DNA from: Roseomonas elaeocarpi | GTDB lineage: Bacteria > Pseudomonadota > Alphaproteobacteria > Acetobacterales > Acetobacteraceae | Assembly: GCF_042433915.1 (NCBI RefSeq) | Contig: NZ_JBHLUN010000003.1 | Span: 67,888 to 131,887 of the forward strand | Length of the DNA stretch: 64,000 nt | Direction: 5' to 3' | Part shown: positions 46,550 through 55,007 of the stretch, piece after piece | Layout: each line of letters begins with the position of its first letter | Position numbering within the stretch: position 1 is the first letter of the stretch | Made by a program: the position numbers and the translations under genes | Notes under the pieces: generated by a model | The model's database searches: none | What the model was told of the DNA's origin: nothing | What the model saw: the letters and a program-made list of their open reading frames with translations, nothing else

Positions 46550-47680
46550 TCAGTAGGCCGCGCGGTACATCGCCAGGATCTCGTCCTGGCTGAGGTCGCG
46601 CGGGTTGTTGTCGAGCAGGCGGCGGATGGCGTGTGCCTCCCGGGCCATGGTCTCGAGGTCGTTCTCGGGCACGTTGAGCTTCGACAGCCGCATCTCCACG
46701 CCGAGCTCGGCGCAGAAGCGGTGCGTCGCCTCGCGCACCGTCGCCACGTCGGAGGATGCGGGCAGGCCCAGCGCTTCCAGCACCAGAGCGGTCTTCTCGG
46801 GCACGACCGGCGCGTTGAAAGCCAGCGTGTGCGGGAAGATCAGCGCGCAGGCGAGGCCGTGCGGGATGTGGTGCCGGGTGCCCAGCGGGTAAGCCACAGC
46901 GTGACCGGCCGTGGTGTTCACCGGACCCAGGCAGAAGCCGCCATACATCGAGGCCAGCGCCAGGCCGGCGCGCGCCTCGCGGTCCGCACCGTCCTTCACC
47001 GCGCGGGCGAGGAAGCGGCCGACGAGGCGGATGCCTTCCAGCGCGTAAAGGTCGATGGTCGGGTGGGCCTTCTTGCTGGTGAAGGCCTCGACGCAGTGCG
47101 CCATGGCATCGACGCCGGTGGCGGCGGTCACGGCGGGCGGCACGGTCAACGTCAGGTCGGGATCGACGATCGCGATGTCGGCCAGCATGTAGCGGCTCTG
47201 CACCGCGGCCTTGTTCTGCGTCGCCGGGTCGGTGACGAGCGAGCGGGTGCCGCCCTCGCTGCCGGTGCCGGCGGTGGTGGGAACCTGGAACAGCGCGACC
47301 GAGCGGCCCTTGACCTTCTCGGGTCCGACGACCTCGGCGAAGCTCTGGCCACTGCCGGGCAGCACCGCCACCAGCTTGGCCAGATCCATGGCGCTGCCGC
47401 CGCCGAAGCCCACCACGAGGTCGGGCTTCACCTGCTCGGCCAGTGCCAGCACCTTCTCGAGGTTGGGCAGGTCGGGCTCGGGCTTCACCTCGCCGAAGAC
47501 GGTGACCTCACCCGGCAGGTCGAGCAGGTCCACGCGCCTGGCGTTGAAGGCATCCGCCACCACCAGCGTGCGACGCAGGCCACGCGCCCGCGCCCAGCGG
47601 CCGGCCGCCGAAACGAGGCCGCCGCCGAACTCGATAATGGCGGGGCGGGCGATCTCGATGGGGGTGGTGAGGTCGTTCAT
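46550..47680 (-). CDS. Iron-containing alcohol dehydrogenase
   Basis: 376 residues of the group III alcohol dehydrogenase family. NAD(P)-binding GFGGGSAMDLAKL, PTTAGTGSEGGTRSLV, and the metal-site region GVDAMAHCVEAF, NTTAGHAVAYPLGTRHHIPHG containing the Asp and three His ligands. Members oxidise or reduce alcohols, lactaldehyde, 4-hydroxybutyrate, or maleylacetate. Second gene of an apparent iclR, Fe-ADH, Asp-box, dapA unit; likely redox step of an acid-sugar pathway. Confidence 0.93.
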   Translation of the reverse strand: MNDLTTPIEIARPAIIEFGGGLVSAAGRWARARGLRRTLVVADAFNARRVDLLDLPGEVTVFGEVKPEPDLPNLEKVLALAEQVKPDLVVGFGGGSAMDLAKLVAVLPGSGQSFAEVVGPEKVKGRSVALFQVPTTAGTGSEGGTRSLVTDPATQNKAAVQSRYMLADIAIVDPDLTLTVPPAVTAATGVDAMAHCVEAFTSKKAHPTIDLYALEGIRLVGRFLARAVKDGADREARAGLALASMYGGFCLGPVNTTAGHAVAYPLGTRHHIPHGLACALIFPHTLAFNAPVVPEKTALVLEALGLPASSDVATVREATHRFCAELGVEMRLSKLNVPENDLETMAREAHAIRRLLDNNPRDLSQDEILAMYRAAY

Positions 47681-47761
47681 GCTCTCGTCAGGTCCTGGTG
47701 TTGCAGCGCCCGGGCGTCGCAGCAGCCCGGGGTCGAGTGACTGATTTGGAGGAAATGGCCG

Positions 47762-48628
47762 TCAGGCCGTGGACGGCACGCCACGGCCGCGTGCCTGGAT
47801 GGTGTTGCGCGACAGGCGGATCGCTTCGCCCAGCGCCTCCGCCGCGGTTCGCAGGCGCGGCAGGCCCTGCGACACGAAGGTTTCCAGCGGCCAGCGGCTG
47901 GCATCGGCGGTGAGGCTGAGGCCCGCGAAGGGTAGTCCGTCGGGATCGAGGATCGGCACCGCCACGGTGCGAAGCCCGTAGGCGTTCTCACCGTCCGACA
48001 CGGCATAGCCCTGCAGGCGCACCTGCTGCAGCCGTGCCAGAAGCGCATCCAGCTCGGTCAGCGTGCGTTCCGATAGCTTCACGCGCTCCCGCCGGCCCAG
48101 CTGCTCCACCTGTTCCTCGGGCGGCAGGAAGGCCAGGATGGCGTGGCCCAGCGCCGTGGCATAAGCGCCCACCCGCGTGCCGGGATGACGCACCACGCCG
48201 TGCCGCTCCAGCCCCGCCTGGACGCGGGTGAGATAAACGACGTCGCCGTTGTCCACCGCGCCCAGCGAGGCGGCGTCGCCCAGCTCCGGCACCAGTTCGC
48301 GCAGCAGCGGCGCGGCGTGGTCGGGCAACCCGTGCGCCGATAGTGCGGAGAAGCCCAGCTCCAGGCATTGCAGCGTCAGCCGGAAGCGCCGGGTGCCGGG
48401 AACCGCGCGCAGGTAGCCCAGGGCTTCCAGCGTATGGATCAGCCGGAACGCCGTGCCGCGGTCCGTGCCGGACCGTGCGGCGATCTCGGCCAGCGTCAGC
48501 TCGGGCAGGTCCGGGCCGAAGGCCCGCAGCACGGCGAAGACCTTGGCGGCCGACTGCACGGTGTTCTTGGGGTTGTCGGCCCGTGCGCTGCGACGTGGTG
48601 TCGCTCCGATGTCCTGCACGCCCTCCAA
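47762..48628 (-). CDS. IclR family transcriptional regulator
   Basis: 288 residues if started at the TTG 48628, which has GGGAGAGAG upstream; a GTG at 48685 extends it by 19 codons but would put the operator-like palindrome inside the gene. N-terminal winged helix (VQSAAKVFAVLRAFGPDLPELTLAEIAARSGTDRGTAFRLIHTLE region) and C-terminal IclR effector domain (GHAILAFLPPEEQ, GYAVSDGENAYGLRTVAVPI). Probably controls both its own downstream enzymes and the SDR/symporter/kinase genes via matching palindromes. PcaR/PobR-like in general layout; effector unknown. Confidence 0.9.
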   Translation of the reverse strand: MEGVQDIGATPRRSARADNPKNTVQSAAKVFAVLRAFGPDLPELTLAEIAARSGTDRGTAFRLIHTLEALGYLRAVPGTRRFRLTLQCLELGFSALSAHGLPDHAAPLLRELVPELGDAASLGAVDNGDVVYLTRVQAGLERHGVVRHPGTRVGAYATALGHAILAFLPPEEQVEQLGRRERVKLSERTLTELDALLARLQQVRLQGYAVSDGENAYGLRTVAVPILDPDGLPFAGLSLTADASRWPLETFVSQGLPRLRTAAEALGEAIRLSRNTIQARGRGVPSTA

Positions 48629-48643
48629 GGACTCTCTCCCGTT

Positions 48644-48658
48644 GTTCGGAATGCGAAC
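48644..48658. promoter_or_regulatory. Palindromic operator candidate upstream of iclR
   Basis: GTTCGGAATGCGAAC, arms GTTCG/CGAAC with a 5-nt centre, immediately before the iclR ribosome binding site. Differs in only one central base from the site at 49541-49555. A TTGACA (minus strand, 48702-48707) lies upstream but without a good -10 at 17 bp. Placement suggests autoregulation. Confidence 0.6.
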
Positions 48659-48739
48659 TTTTGTTTTGTTAACTTCTACACTCACCGCGCTGCCCCCCGG
48701 CTGTCAACAATCATCGGGCGTCGTCGCGCGCGGCCCCGC

Positions 48740-49435
48740 TCAAAGGGAACTGCCGCCGCAGATCACGATGTTCTGCCCCGTGATCGCCGCAGCCTCGGCG
48801 GACAGCAGGAAGGCCACGGTGGCCGCCACTTCCTCCGGCCGGATCAGCCGGCCGATCGGCGGCAGCTTCGGTGCGACCGAAGCACGAGCCGGGTCCTGCA
48901 GCATCGGCGTGTCGGTGGCGGCGGGCGACACCAGGTTCACGGTGATGCCGCGCGGCGCCAGTTCCGCCGCCCAGGAGCGGGTCAGACCGCTCAGCGCCGA
49001 CTTGGTGGCGGCGTACTGGCTGCGGCCGGCGGCACCCGCCGCGGTGCGGCTGCCCACGATCACGATGCGCCCGCCCCGTTCTCCCTGCGCCATGCCCGCC
49101 AGGAGGCGATCGGCCAGGATCGTCGGCGCCTGGACATGGACCTGCCACATCGCGGTCCCGGCCGCGGGGTCGAGCTCGCCCAGTGGGCGCGTGCTCATCA
49201 GCCCGGCCGCGTGAACGAAGGCATCGGCACGCAAACCCTCCGTGGCTACCCGGATGCTGTTCTCGGCGGCGAGGTCCACCGCACGGTGCGCGAAGCCCGG
49301 CGCCTCCAGCGCGGGGGGCCGGCGGCTGAGGCCCGTGACACGCCAGCCATCGCGCAGCAGACGGCGGGCGATGGCCTCGCCGATGCCAGAGCTGGCGCCG
49401 GTGACCACGGCGTGCGGGGCGTCGGGCTGCGGCAT
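48740..49435 (-). CDS. SDR family oxidoreductase
   Basis: 231 residues from the ATG at 49435, preceded by AAGGAGG; the frame is open far upstream (to 49729) but runs through the operator region. Classical short-chain dehydrogenase: TGASSGIG, catalytic Ser in IVIVGSRTAAG, SQYAATKSA (Tyr-x3-Lys), and a C-terminal TGQNIVICGG typical of FabG-like enzymes. Divergent from the symporter-kinase-PdxA operon with a shared operator, it is a candidate for the alcohol/keto interconversion of the imported acid sugar. Confidence 0.9.
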   Translation of the reverse strand: MPQPDAPHAVVTGASSGIGEAIARRLLRDGWRVTGLSRRPPALEAPGFAHRAVDLAAENSIRVATEGLRADAFVHAAGLMSTRPLGELDPAAGTAMWQVHVQAPTILADRLLAGMAQGERGGRIVIVGSRTAAGAAGRSQYAATKSALSGLTRSWAAELAPRGITVNLVSPAATDTPMLQDPARASVAPKLPPIGRLIRPEEVAATVAFLLSAEAAAITGQNIVICGGSSL

Positions 49436-49759
49436 CGGAACGAATCCTCCTTGAGAAACGGGCGGCGCGGGGTCGGACGGCACAGGTGTTGACGCCGCCC
49501 GGTCCGGGTCGCTAAACGACATGTATAACACAGAACTAAAGTTCGCAATCCGAACTACCTGCAAACCTGCCTGTGTTGGCATGAGCCGGAGCAGTCGCGG
49601 AGCGGACGGAAAGCTTGGAAGAACGTCCTGGATGGCCAGCGACGCGACGCCGGACCCCGCCAGAAGGGCGGGGAACATCGCCGCGGGAGCCTCGAAACCA
49701 GGATCGACCGCCTCAACCCGGACGGGCACCCGCCCCGGCCGAAGCGTGGGATCTCAGGA
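49436..49759. promoter_or_regulatory. Divergent control region, SDR / symporter operon
   Basis: 324-bp region with no supported gene. Holds the IclR-type palindrome and, on the minus strand, a TATACAT -10-like element at 49521-49527. Two overlapping palindromes share half-sites: GAACTAAAGTTC (49533-49544) and GTTCGCAATCCGAAC (49541-49555). Confidence 0.5.
49541..49555. promoter_or_regulatory. Palindromic operator candidate shared with iclR
   Basis: GTTCGCAATCCGAAC, 106 bp from the SDR start and 205 bp from the symporter start. Equivalent to the reverse complement of the iclR-proximal site except for one central base. Probable IclR-family binding site. Confidence 0.6.
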
Positions 49760-51166
49760 ATGCACCAGTTCAGCGGCGGCGAGAGCGCGATCATCATCGC
49801 GATCATCGTGGCCTACATCGCCTTCACCTCGTGGCTGACCTACCGGCTGCGCAGCCGCAACAACGAGCAGTTCATGGTGGGCTCGCGCGCCATGCCCGCC
49901 GCCGTGATCGGCGTGCTGCTGATGAGCGAGTTCATCGGCGCCAAGTCCACCGTCGGCACCTCGCAGGAATCCTTCAACTACGGCATGCCCGCGGCCTGGT
50001 CGGTGGTCGGCGCGGCGCTGGGCTTCCTGCTCTACGGCTTGTTCTTCGTGCGCAAGCTGTACCGCTCGGGCGAGTTCACCATCTCGGGCGCGATCGAGAA
50101 GAAGTTCGGCCGTTCCACCAAGCTGACGGTGTCGATCATCATGATCTACGCGCTGCTGCTGGTGAACGTCGGCAACTACGTCAGCGGTGCCGCGGCGCTG
50201 TCCACGGTGCTGAACATGAACCTGACGGCCGGCATGTTCATCATCGCCATCGTCAGCACCTTCTACTACGTCTTCGGCGGGCTGAAGGGCGTGGCCTACG
50301 TCACGGTGCTGCACAGCGCGGTGAAGGTGATCGGCATCGCGCTGATCCTGGGTCTGGCGATGTACATGACGGGCGGCATCAAGCCCATGATGGACACGCT
50401 GCCGCCGGACTACTTCAGCCTCAGCGGCCGCATCGGCGTGCCCACCATCGTCGCCTGGACGATCGGCACGATCGGCGCGATCTTCTCCACCCAGTTCATC
50501 ATGCAGGCGATCTCCTCCAACAAGGATGAGCGCGCGGCGCAGCGCTCGGCCTTCTACGCCGCCGCCTGGTGCTTCCCGCTTGGTATCGCGCTGGGCCTGA
50601 TCGGCGTGGCGGCGAAGTTCCTGGCGCCCACCGGCAACAGCCTCTACGCCCTGCCGATGTTTCTGCAGGCGATGGACCCCTGGCTGGCCGGCCTCGTCAC
50701 CACCTCGCTGGTGGCCTCGGTCTTCGTGAGCGTCAGCACCGTGGCGCTGGCGATGGCCTCGCTGATCGTGAAGGACTTCTACGTCCCCTACGCTAACCCG
50801 ACGCCGCAGCGCGAATTCCAGATGACGCGCTGGATCTCGCTGGTGATCGGCTTCGCGCCGCTGATCTTCGTGTTCTTCGTGCCGGAGATCCTGAAGCTGT
50901 CCTTCTTCACGCGCGCTCTGCGCCTGTCGATCTCGATCGTGGCGGTGTTGGGCTTCTTTCTGCCCTGGTTCCAGAGCAACCGCGGCGCGACGCTGGGCCT
51001 GATCGCCTCGGCCATCGCGACCACCGGCTGGTACCTGCTGAACAACCCCTATGGCATCGACAACATGTACGTGGCGGCGGTGGTTCCGGCGCTCGTGCTG
51101 CTGATTGAGCGCTTGGTCAGCAGCCCCCGCCCGCGCGCCGTGCCGGCCGCGGTCGAGAGCCGCTGA
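49760..51166 (+). CDS. Sodium:solute symporter family protein (SSS)
   Basis: 468-residue inner-membrane protein with about 13 hydrophobic helices. The LeuT-fold SSS pattern is clear: NNEQFMVGSRAMPAAVIGVLLMSEFIGAKSTVGT, YVFGGLKGVAYVTVLHSAVKVIG and VASVFVSVSTVALAMASLIVKDFY. First gene of a three-gene operon followed after 5 nt by the acid-sugar kinase, so it probably imports the four-carbon sugar acid with sodium. Substrate is inference from context. Confidence 0.92.
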   Translation: MHQFSGGESAIIIAIIVAYIAFTSWLTYRLRSRNNEQFMVGSRAMPAAVIGVLLMSEFIGAKSTVGTSQESFNYGMPAAWSVVGAALGFLLYGLFFVRKLYRSGEFTISGAIEKKFGRSTKLTVSIIMIYALLLVNVGNYVSGAAALSTVLNMNLTAGMFIIAIVSTFYYVFGGLKGVAYVTVLHSAVKVIGIALILGLAMYMTGGIKPMMDTLPPDYFSLSGRIGVPTIVAWTIGTIGAIFSTQFIMQAISSNKDERAAQRSAFYAAAWCFPLGIALGLIGVAAKFLAPTGNSLYALPMFLQAMDPWLAGLVTTSLVASVFVSVSTVALAMASLIVKDFYVPYANPTPQREFQMTRWISLVIGFAPLIFVFFVPEILKLSFFTRALRLSISIVAVLGFFLPWFQSNRGATLGLIASAIATTGWYLLNNPYGIDNMYVAAVVPALVLLIERLVSSPRPRAVPAAVESR

Positions 51167-51171
51167 ACACC

Positions 51172-52563
51172 ATGCCCCAGCGCTGGCTGATCCTCGCCGA
51201 CGACCTGACCGGGGCGGGCGACTGCGCCGTGTCGTTCCGTCGCGCAGGCCTGGAGGCCTCGGTCCGCTGGGGTGATGGCACCGACCTCCGGCACGGCGAA
51301 ACGCCGGGGTGCGGGGCATCGACGGACGCGCCGGCGGAAGCTGGCGCGTCGCATGGCGGCGGTGCGGAACGCGCGGTGCTGGCGGTGAACGTCGACAGCC
51401 GCGCCATGCCCGCGGCCAAGGCCGCGGCGGCGCACCGGGCGGCGCTGGAGAACGGCTTCCGGCCGGGGCACGGGCTGATCAAGAAGATCGACTCCACCCT
51501 GCGTGGCCAGCCGGTGGCGGAACTCGCCGCAACGCTGCGCTTCCTGCGCGAGCACGGCGGACCGGGGCTGGCCCTGGTGGCGCCAGCCTTTCCGGCGACG
51601 GGCCGCACCACACGCGACGGCCGGGTAATGCTGAACAGCGCCCCCCTGGAAGATTCACCGCTCTGGGCGCGCGATCACACCTACGAGACGGCAAACCTGG
51701 TGGCCGTCCTGAACAGCGAAGGTTTGCAGGCCCGGCTCTTGCCGCTCGATGAGCAGCGGCGCGGCGCGGCAGCGATCACGGCGGCACTGGGTGCCGCCCT
51801 GCGCGACGGGCTGTCGGCCGTGGTCTGCGACGCCGAAACGGAAGAAGACCTCCACCAGTTGGCACGGGCGAGCCTGCCGATGGCGGCAGAGGTGTTCTGG
51901 GTCGGCTCCGGCGGCATCGCCGCGGCGCTCGCCCATGCCGGGGAAGGCGAAACCTGCCACGCCGATGCCGCCCTGCCCGGGAAGGCTGACCCGGCGAGTA
52001 TTCGGCTGGCGGGCGGGACACCCTCCGCGAACGCACATCCTGGCGGCGTGCTCTTGGTGGTGGGCAGCGTGGCGGAAGCCTCGCGCAGCTCGGCGGCGGC
52101 GTTGGTCTCGGCGGGACGGGCGCGGCCGGTCTCGGTCGCGGCCACGGTGCTGGATGCCGGCGCGGCGGATTCGCACTGGCAGGAATTGTCCCGGTCCATT
52201 GCCGAGACGCTCGGGGCAGGGCAGGACGTGCTGGTGGAGATCACCGCCGATCCGGCCGCCGATCTCCGCCGGGGCGCGGCGCTGGCGGCCCGCCTGGCCG
52301 AGCTCGTGCAGCCGGCGGCGGGGCGGCTGCGCGGGCTGTTCGTCACCGGTGGTGAAACGGCCTGCGCCCTGCTGGGGGCAATGGGCGTACATGGCATCCG
52401 CATGCTCGACGAGGTCGAGGCGGGCGTGCCGCTGGGAATCACGGAAGGGGCGCTGCGCGTGCCCGTCGTCACCAAGGCTGGGGCCTTCGGCGACCACGGC
52501 ACGCTGGGCCGCAGCCTCGATCATCTGCACAAGGTCGCGGGACGAGAGGACGAAGTATCATGA
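51172..52563 (+). CDS. Four-carbon acid sugar kinase family protein (DUF1537; DtnK/OtnK-like)
   Basis: 463 residues. Two-domain DUF1537 kinase: N-terminal ILADDLTGAGDCAVSF and LIKKIDSTLRGQPVAEL, C-terminal nucleotide-binding LFVTGGETACALL and VTKAGAFGDHGTL. Characterised relatives phosphorylate D-threonate, D-erythronate or related tetronates at C4. A Gly/Ala-rich insertion lies around residues 40-62. Overlaps the pdxA-like gene by 4 nt, the hallmark DtnK-PdxA2 pairing for D-threonate/D-erythronate use. Confidence 0.92.
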   Translation: MPQRWLILADDLTGAGDCAVSFRRAGLEASVRWGDGTDLRHGETPGCGASTDAPAEAGASHGGGAERAVLAVNVDSRAMPAAKAAAAHRAALENGFRPGHGLIKKIDSTLRGQPVAELAATLRFLREHGGPGLALVAPAFPATGRTTRDGRVMLNSAPLEDSPLWARDHTYETANLVAVLNSEGLQARLLPLDEQRRGAAAITAALGAALRDGLSAVVCDAETEEDLHQLARASLPMAAEVFWVGSGGIAAALAHAGEGETCHADAALPGKADPASIRLAGGTPSANAHPGGVLLVVGSVAEASRSSAAALVSAGRARPVSVAATVLDAGAADSHWQELSRSIAETLGAGQDVLVEITADPAADLRRGAALAARLAELVQPAAGRLRGLFVTGGETACALLGAMGVHGIRMLDEVEAGVPLGITEGALRVPVVTKAGAFGDHGTLGRSLDHLHKVAGREDEVS

Positions 52564-53591
52564 GCCATAACAGCAAGGCCCGCCCGATCGTGGCGATCAC
52601 CATGGGCGATGCTTCCGGTATCGGGCCGGAGATCATCATGAAGGCCCTGGCACGCGACGACGTTTACGCGATCTGCCGGCCGTTGGTGGTGGGCGACGCC
52701 ACCCGGCTGCGCGAGGCCGGTGCCGTGGTCGCCAAGGCGGGTCACCCGGCCCTGGAGGTCGCCGCGATCGAGACGCCGGCCCAGGCCGGCTACCGCCGCG
52801 GCACGGTGGACTGCATCGACCTCAAGCTGATTCCGGAGGGGCATCCGTGGGGCAAGCTGTCGCCGCTGTCCGGCGAAGGCGCCTTCCGCTACATCGAGCG
52901 CGCCACGCGGCTGGTGGAGGCGGGCGAGGCCGACGCGATCTGCACTGCGCCGCTCAGCAAGGAGGCGCTGCACGCCGCCGGCCACAAGTATCCGGGCCAT
53001 ACCGAGCTGCTGGCGCACCTGACCGGCACGCCGGAGGTGTCGATGATGCTGGTGGCACCGAAGCTGCGCGTGATCCACGTCACCACGCATATCGGCCTGA
53101 TGGACGCCATCCGCCGCATCGAGCCAGGTTTGGTGGAGCGCGTCATCGCGCGCGGCCGCGCCACGCTGGTGAAGGCTGGCATCGCGGAGCCGCGCATCGG
53201 CGTGTGCGGCATCAACCCGCACGCGGGCGAGAACGGCCTCTTCGGCCAGGGCGAGGAAGAGGAGAAGATCATCCCCGCCGTGCAGGCTTGCCAGGCAAAG
53301 GGCTGGAAGGTGGACGGGCCGCTTCCCGCCGACACGCTGTTCTTCCGCGCCGCGCGGGGTGACTTCGACCTGGTGGTGGCGATGTACCACGACCAGGGCC
53401 ACGGGCCGGTCAAGGTCATGGGCCTCGAGGCCGGGGTGAACGTGACGATCGGCCTGCCGGTGGTGCGTACCTCGGTAGACCACGGCACGGCCTTCGACAT
53501 CGCGGGCAAGGGCATCGCCGACGAGGGCAGCCTGGTGGAAGCGCTGCGTCAGGCCGTGGACCTGGCGCCGGAGCGCGCCGAGGCCGCCTGA
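52560..53591 (+). CDS. pdxA: 4-hydroxythreonine-4-phosphate dehydrogenase family protein (PdxA2-like)
   Basis: 343 residues, ATG overlapping the kinase stop. NAD-dependent metal enzyme; the metal-binding histidines appear in YPGHTELLAHL, GINPHAGENGLFG and YHDQGHGPVKVMG. In DtnK-linked operons PdxA2 oxidatively decarboxylates 4-phospho-D-threonate or -erythronate to dihydroxyacetone phosphate, rather than serving pyridoxal synthesis; operon context favours that role here. The pdxA symbol names the family. Confidence 0.9.
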   Translation: MSHNSKARPIVAITMGDASGIGPEIIMKALARDDVYAICRPLVVGDATRLREAGAVVAKAGHPALEVAAIETPAQAGYRRGTVDCIDLKLIPEGHPWGKLSPLSGEGAFRYIERATRLVEAGEADAICTAPLSKEALHAAGHKYPGHTELLAHLTGTPEVSMMLVAPKLRVIHVTTHIGLMDAIRRIEPGLVERVIARGRATLVKAGIAEPRIGVCGINPHAGENGLFGQGEEEEKIIPAVQACQAKGWKVDGPLPADTLFFRAARGDFDLVVAMYHDQGHGPVKVMGLEAGVNVTIGLPVVRTSVDHGTAFDIAGKGIADEGSLVEALRQAVDLAPERAEAA

Positions 53592-53596
53592 ACGCG

Positions 53597-53648
53597 CCGG
53601 CGGGACAGCCGCCGGAGCAGCCCTGTGGAGCAGCCCTGTCCGGGCTGC
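53597..53648 (+). terminator. Hairpins and 13-bp tandem repeat after pdxA2-like gene
   Basis: A 7-bp stem CCGGCGG/CCGCCGG lies at 53597-53615. A perfect tandem duplication GGAGCAGCCCTGT follows (53614-53626 and 53627-53639). A second 7-bp stem GCAGCCC/GGGCTGC at 53630-53648 precedes a C/T-rich run. Together they probably terminate the operon. Confidence 0.5.
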
Positions 53649-53693
53649 CCCCCTCTCATTCGCGAGGCTCAGGCTCCCCGCGGATGAAAGGTT

Positions 53694-54407
53694 TTACCAG
53701 GGCAGGTCCACCCAGCTGAGGTGGCCGCCTTTTCCAGCGCCGGTGTCCATGAACACCGCGGCACCGCCCAGGGCGCCCACATGCGTCAGCGGCCTGCCGT
53801 CCGAGGAGCGCGTCTCGTGCCCCACGTAAACGGTGATGCCAGGGGGAATGCGGTCCACCCAGTCGTGCAGCCGCTCGGGAAAGCCGTCGGGGCGCATGCG
53901 GCTGGTGACCTGTCCGAACAGCGCGCGGGGCACCAGCCCGTCGGGACGCTGGGCGCCCGCCTCAGGCGGCGGCGCGGCGTGCAGCATCCGCGGGTGGAAG
54001 CCACCATGCACGAAGACGCGCTGATTGATTCGCAGCCAGGCGGGGGCCCGCGCGACCTCCAGCAGGGTGCGGGCACGCAGTGCTTCCGCGTCGGGGGCCT
54101 GATCGATCTGCCGCAGGGTCTGGCCCAACCCATTGGCGTCGATGTGCAGCCGTGCGCCGGTCAGCGCCCGGCGCAGCTTGTGGTCGTGGTTTCCCAGCAG
54201 AAACAGCCCGGCGCGGGCGTCCAGCATCGCGAAGACGCGGCGCAGCACGCCCGGCGCGTCGGACCCGCCATCGGTGAGGTCGCCCAGCTGGATCACGAAG
54301 AGCCGTTCCGCCGTGGCACCCTCCAGGGCCACCGACAAGGCCGCAGCGTCGCTGTGGACGTCACCGATCACCCGCAACCCATCGAATTGGGATCTCAGAT
54401 CGCTCAC
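53694..54407 (-). CDS. Metallophosphoesterase (PrpE/ApaH-like serine/threonine phosphatase family)
   Basis: 237 residues from a GTG at 54407 (GGAGA upstream); the frame is open to 54497. Calcineurin-like phosphoesterase with RVIGDVHSD, IQLGDLTDGG, LLGNHDHKL, VHGGFHPRML and VYVGHETR metal motifs. Relatives dephosphorylate proteins or cleave dinucleoside tetraphosphates. Cytoplasmic, monocistronic, convergent with the pdxA2 operon; function cannot be refined. Confidence 0.85.
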   Translation of the reverse strand: MSDLRSQFDGLRVIGDVHSDAAALSVALEGATAERLFVIQLGDLTDGGSDAPGVLRRVFAMLDARAGLFLLGNHDHKLRRALTGARLHIDANGLGQTLRQIDQAPDAEALRARTLLEVARAPAWLRINQRVFVHGGFHPRMLHAAPPPEAGAQRPDGLVPRALFGQVTSRMRPDGFPERLHDWVDRIPPGITVYVGHETRSSDGRPLTHVGALGGAAVFMDTGAGKGGHLSWVDLPW

Positions 54408-54588
54408 CCCACAATCGTCTCCATCGCCGCGCCCAACGGATCCTGCCTTCAACAAAGGATTTGCGGGGTGCCAACGCGCGAAACGGGCGATCGGCACAGC
54501 GGCAGGGGTGCAATCTTGCGAAGCGAGGGAAGAAAATTCCGCCAGCCCGATCAGGCGCCTGGGCGGGAACGGCCCGGCGCGCGCGTCC

Positions 54589-54846
54589 TCAGTCGATGTT
54601 CAGCGCGGAGGAACCCTGGGGCAGCGCGCCTTCCTCCTGCGCGATCAGCTGTGCCGCGAGGAGCAGCGTCCGCCTACCCTGCGAGCTCAGTGCATCCCAG
54701 AGCAGCAGCAGCCTTTCCTGCCCATCGATCGCGCTCTGCCGGGCCTTGCGAATGCGGCGAGGCGGGGAAGATTCGTCGCCCATCAGCGGCCGTACCTCAC
54801 CGTCGATCAGCCGGGCGACCCGCAGGCGCTTCGGGGAGGATGGCAT
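54589..54846 (-). CDS. Small hypothetical protein with amphipathic C-terminal helices
   Basis: 85 residues from the ATG at 54846; the longer frame to 55122 overlaps the esterase start region and is not favoured. Basic N-terminal half (SPKRLRVARLIDGEV, PPRRIRKARQS) and a helical C-terminal half LLLLWDALSSQGRRTLLLAAQLIAQEEG, a pattern seen at the ends of some small regulators. No family recognised and no strong ribosome binding site, so moderate confidence only. Confidence 0.5.
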   Translation of the reverse strand: MPSSPKRLRVARLIDGEVRPLMGDESSPPRRIRKARQSAIDGQERLLLLWDALSSQGRRTLLLAAQLIAQEEGALPQGSSALNID

Positions 54847-55007
54847 GTTGGAAATCCGGATCTCGCGCGCAGGTAAGTAAGAGCGGCGACGTTCGTCAAT
54901 CGGAACGGTCGGTCTGCCGGGCAGCCGGGCGTAGCCTGAGGCGTTGCTGCCCAGGCGTGCCTCCCTGGTTCGGCACGATGCGATGAAGCGACGGAGGATG
55001 TGCTGGA

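Noticed and set aside
53614..53639. 13-bp tandem duplication as a CRISPR or iteron-like array
   Set aside because: Only two copies without spacers; more likely a local duplication in the terminator region.
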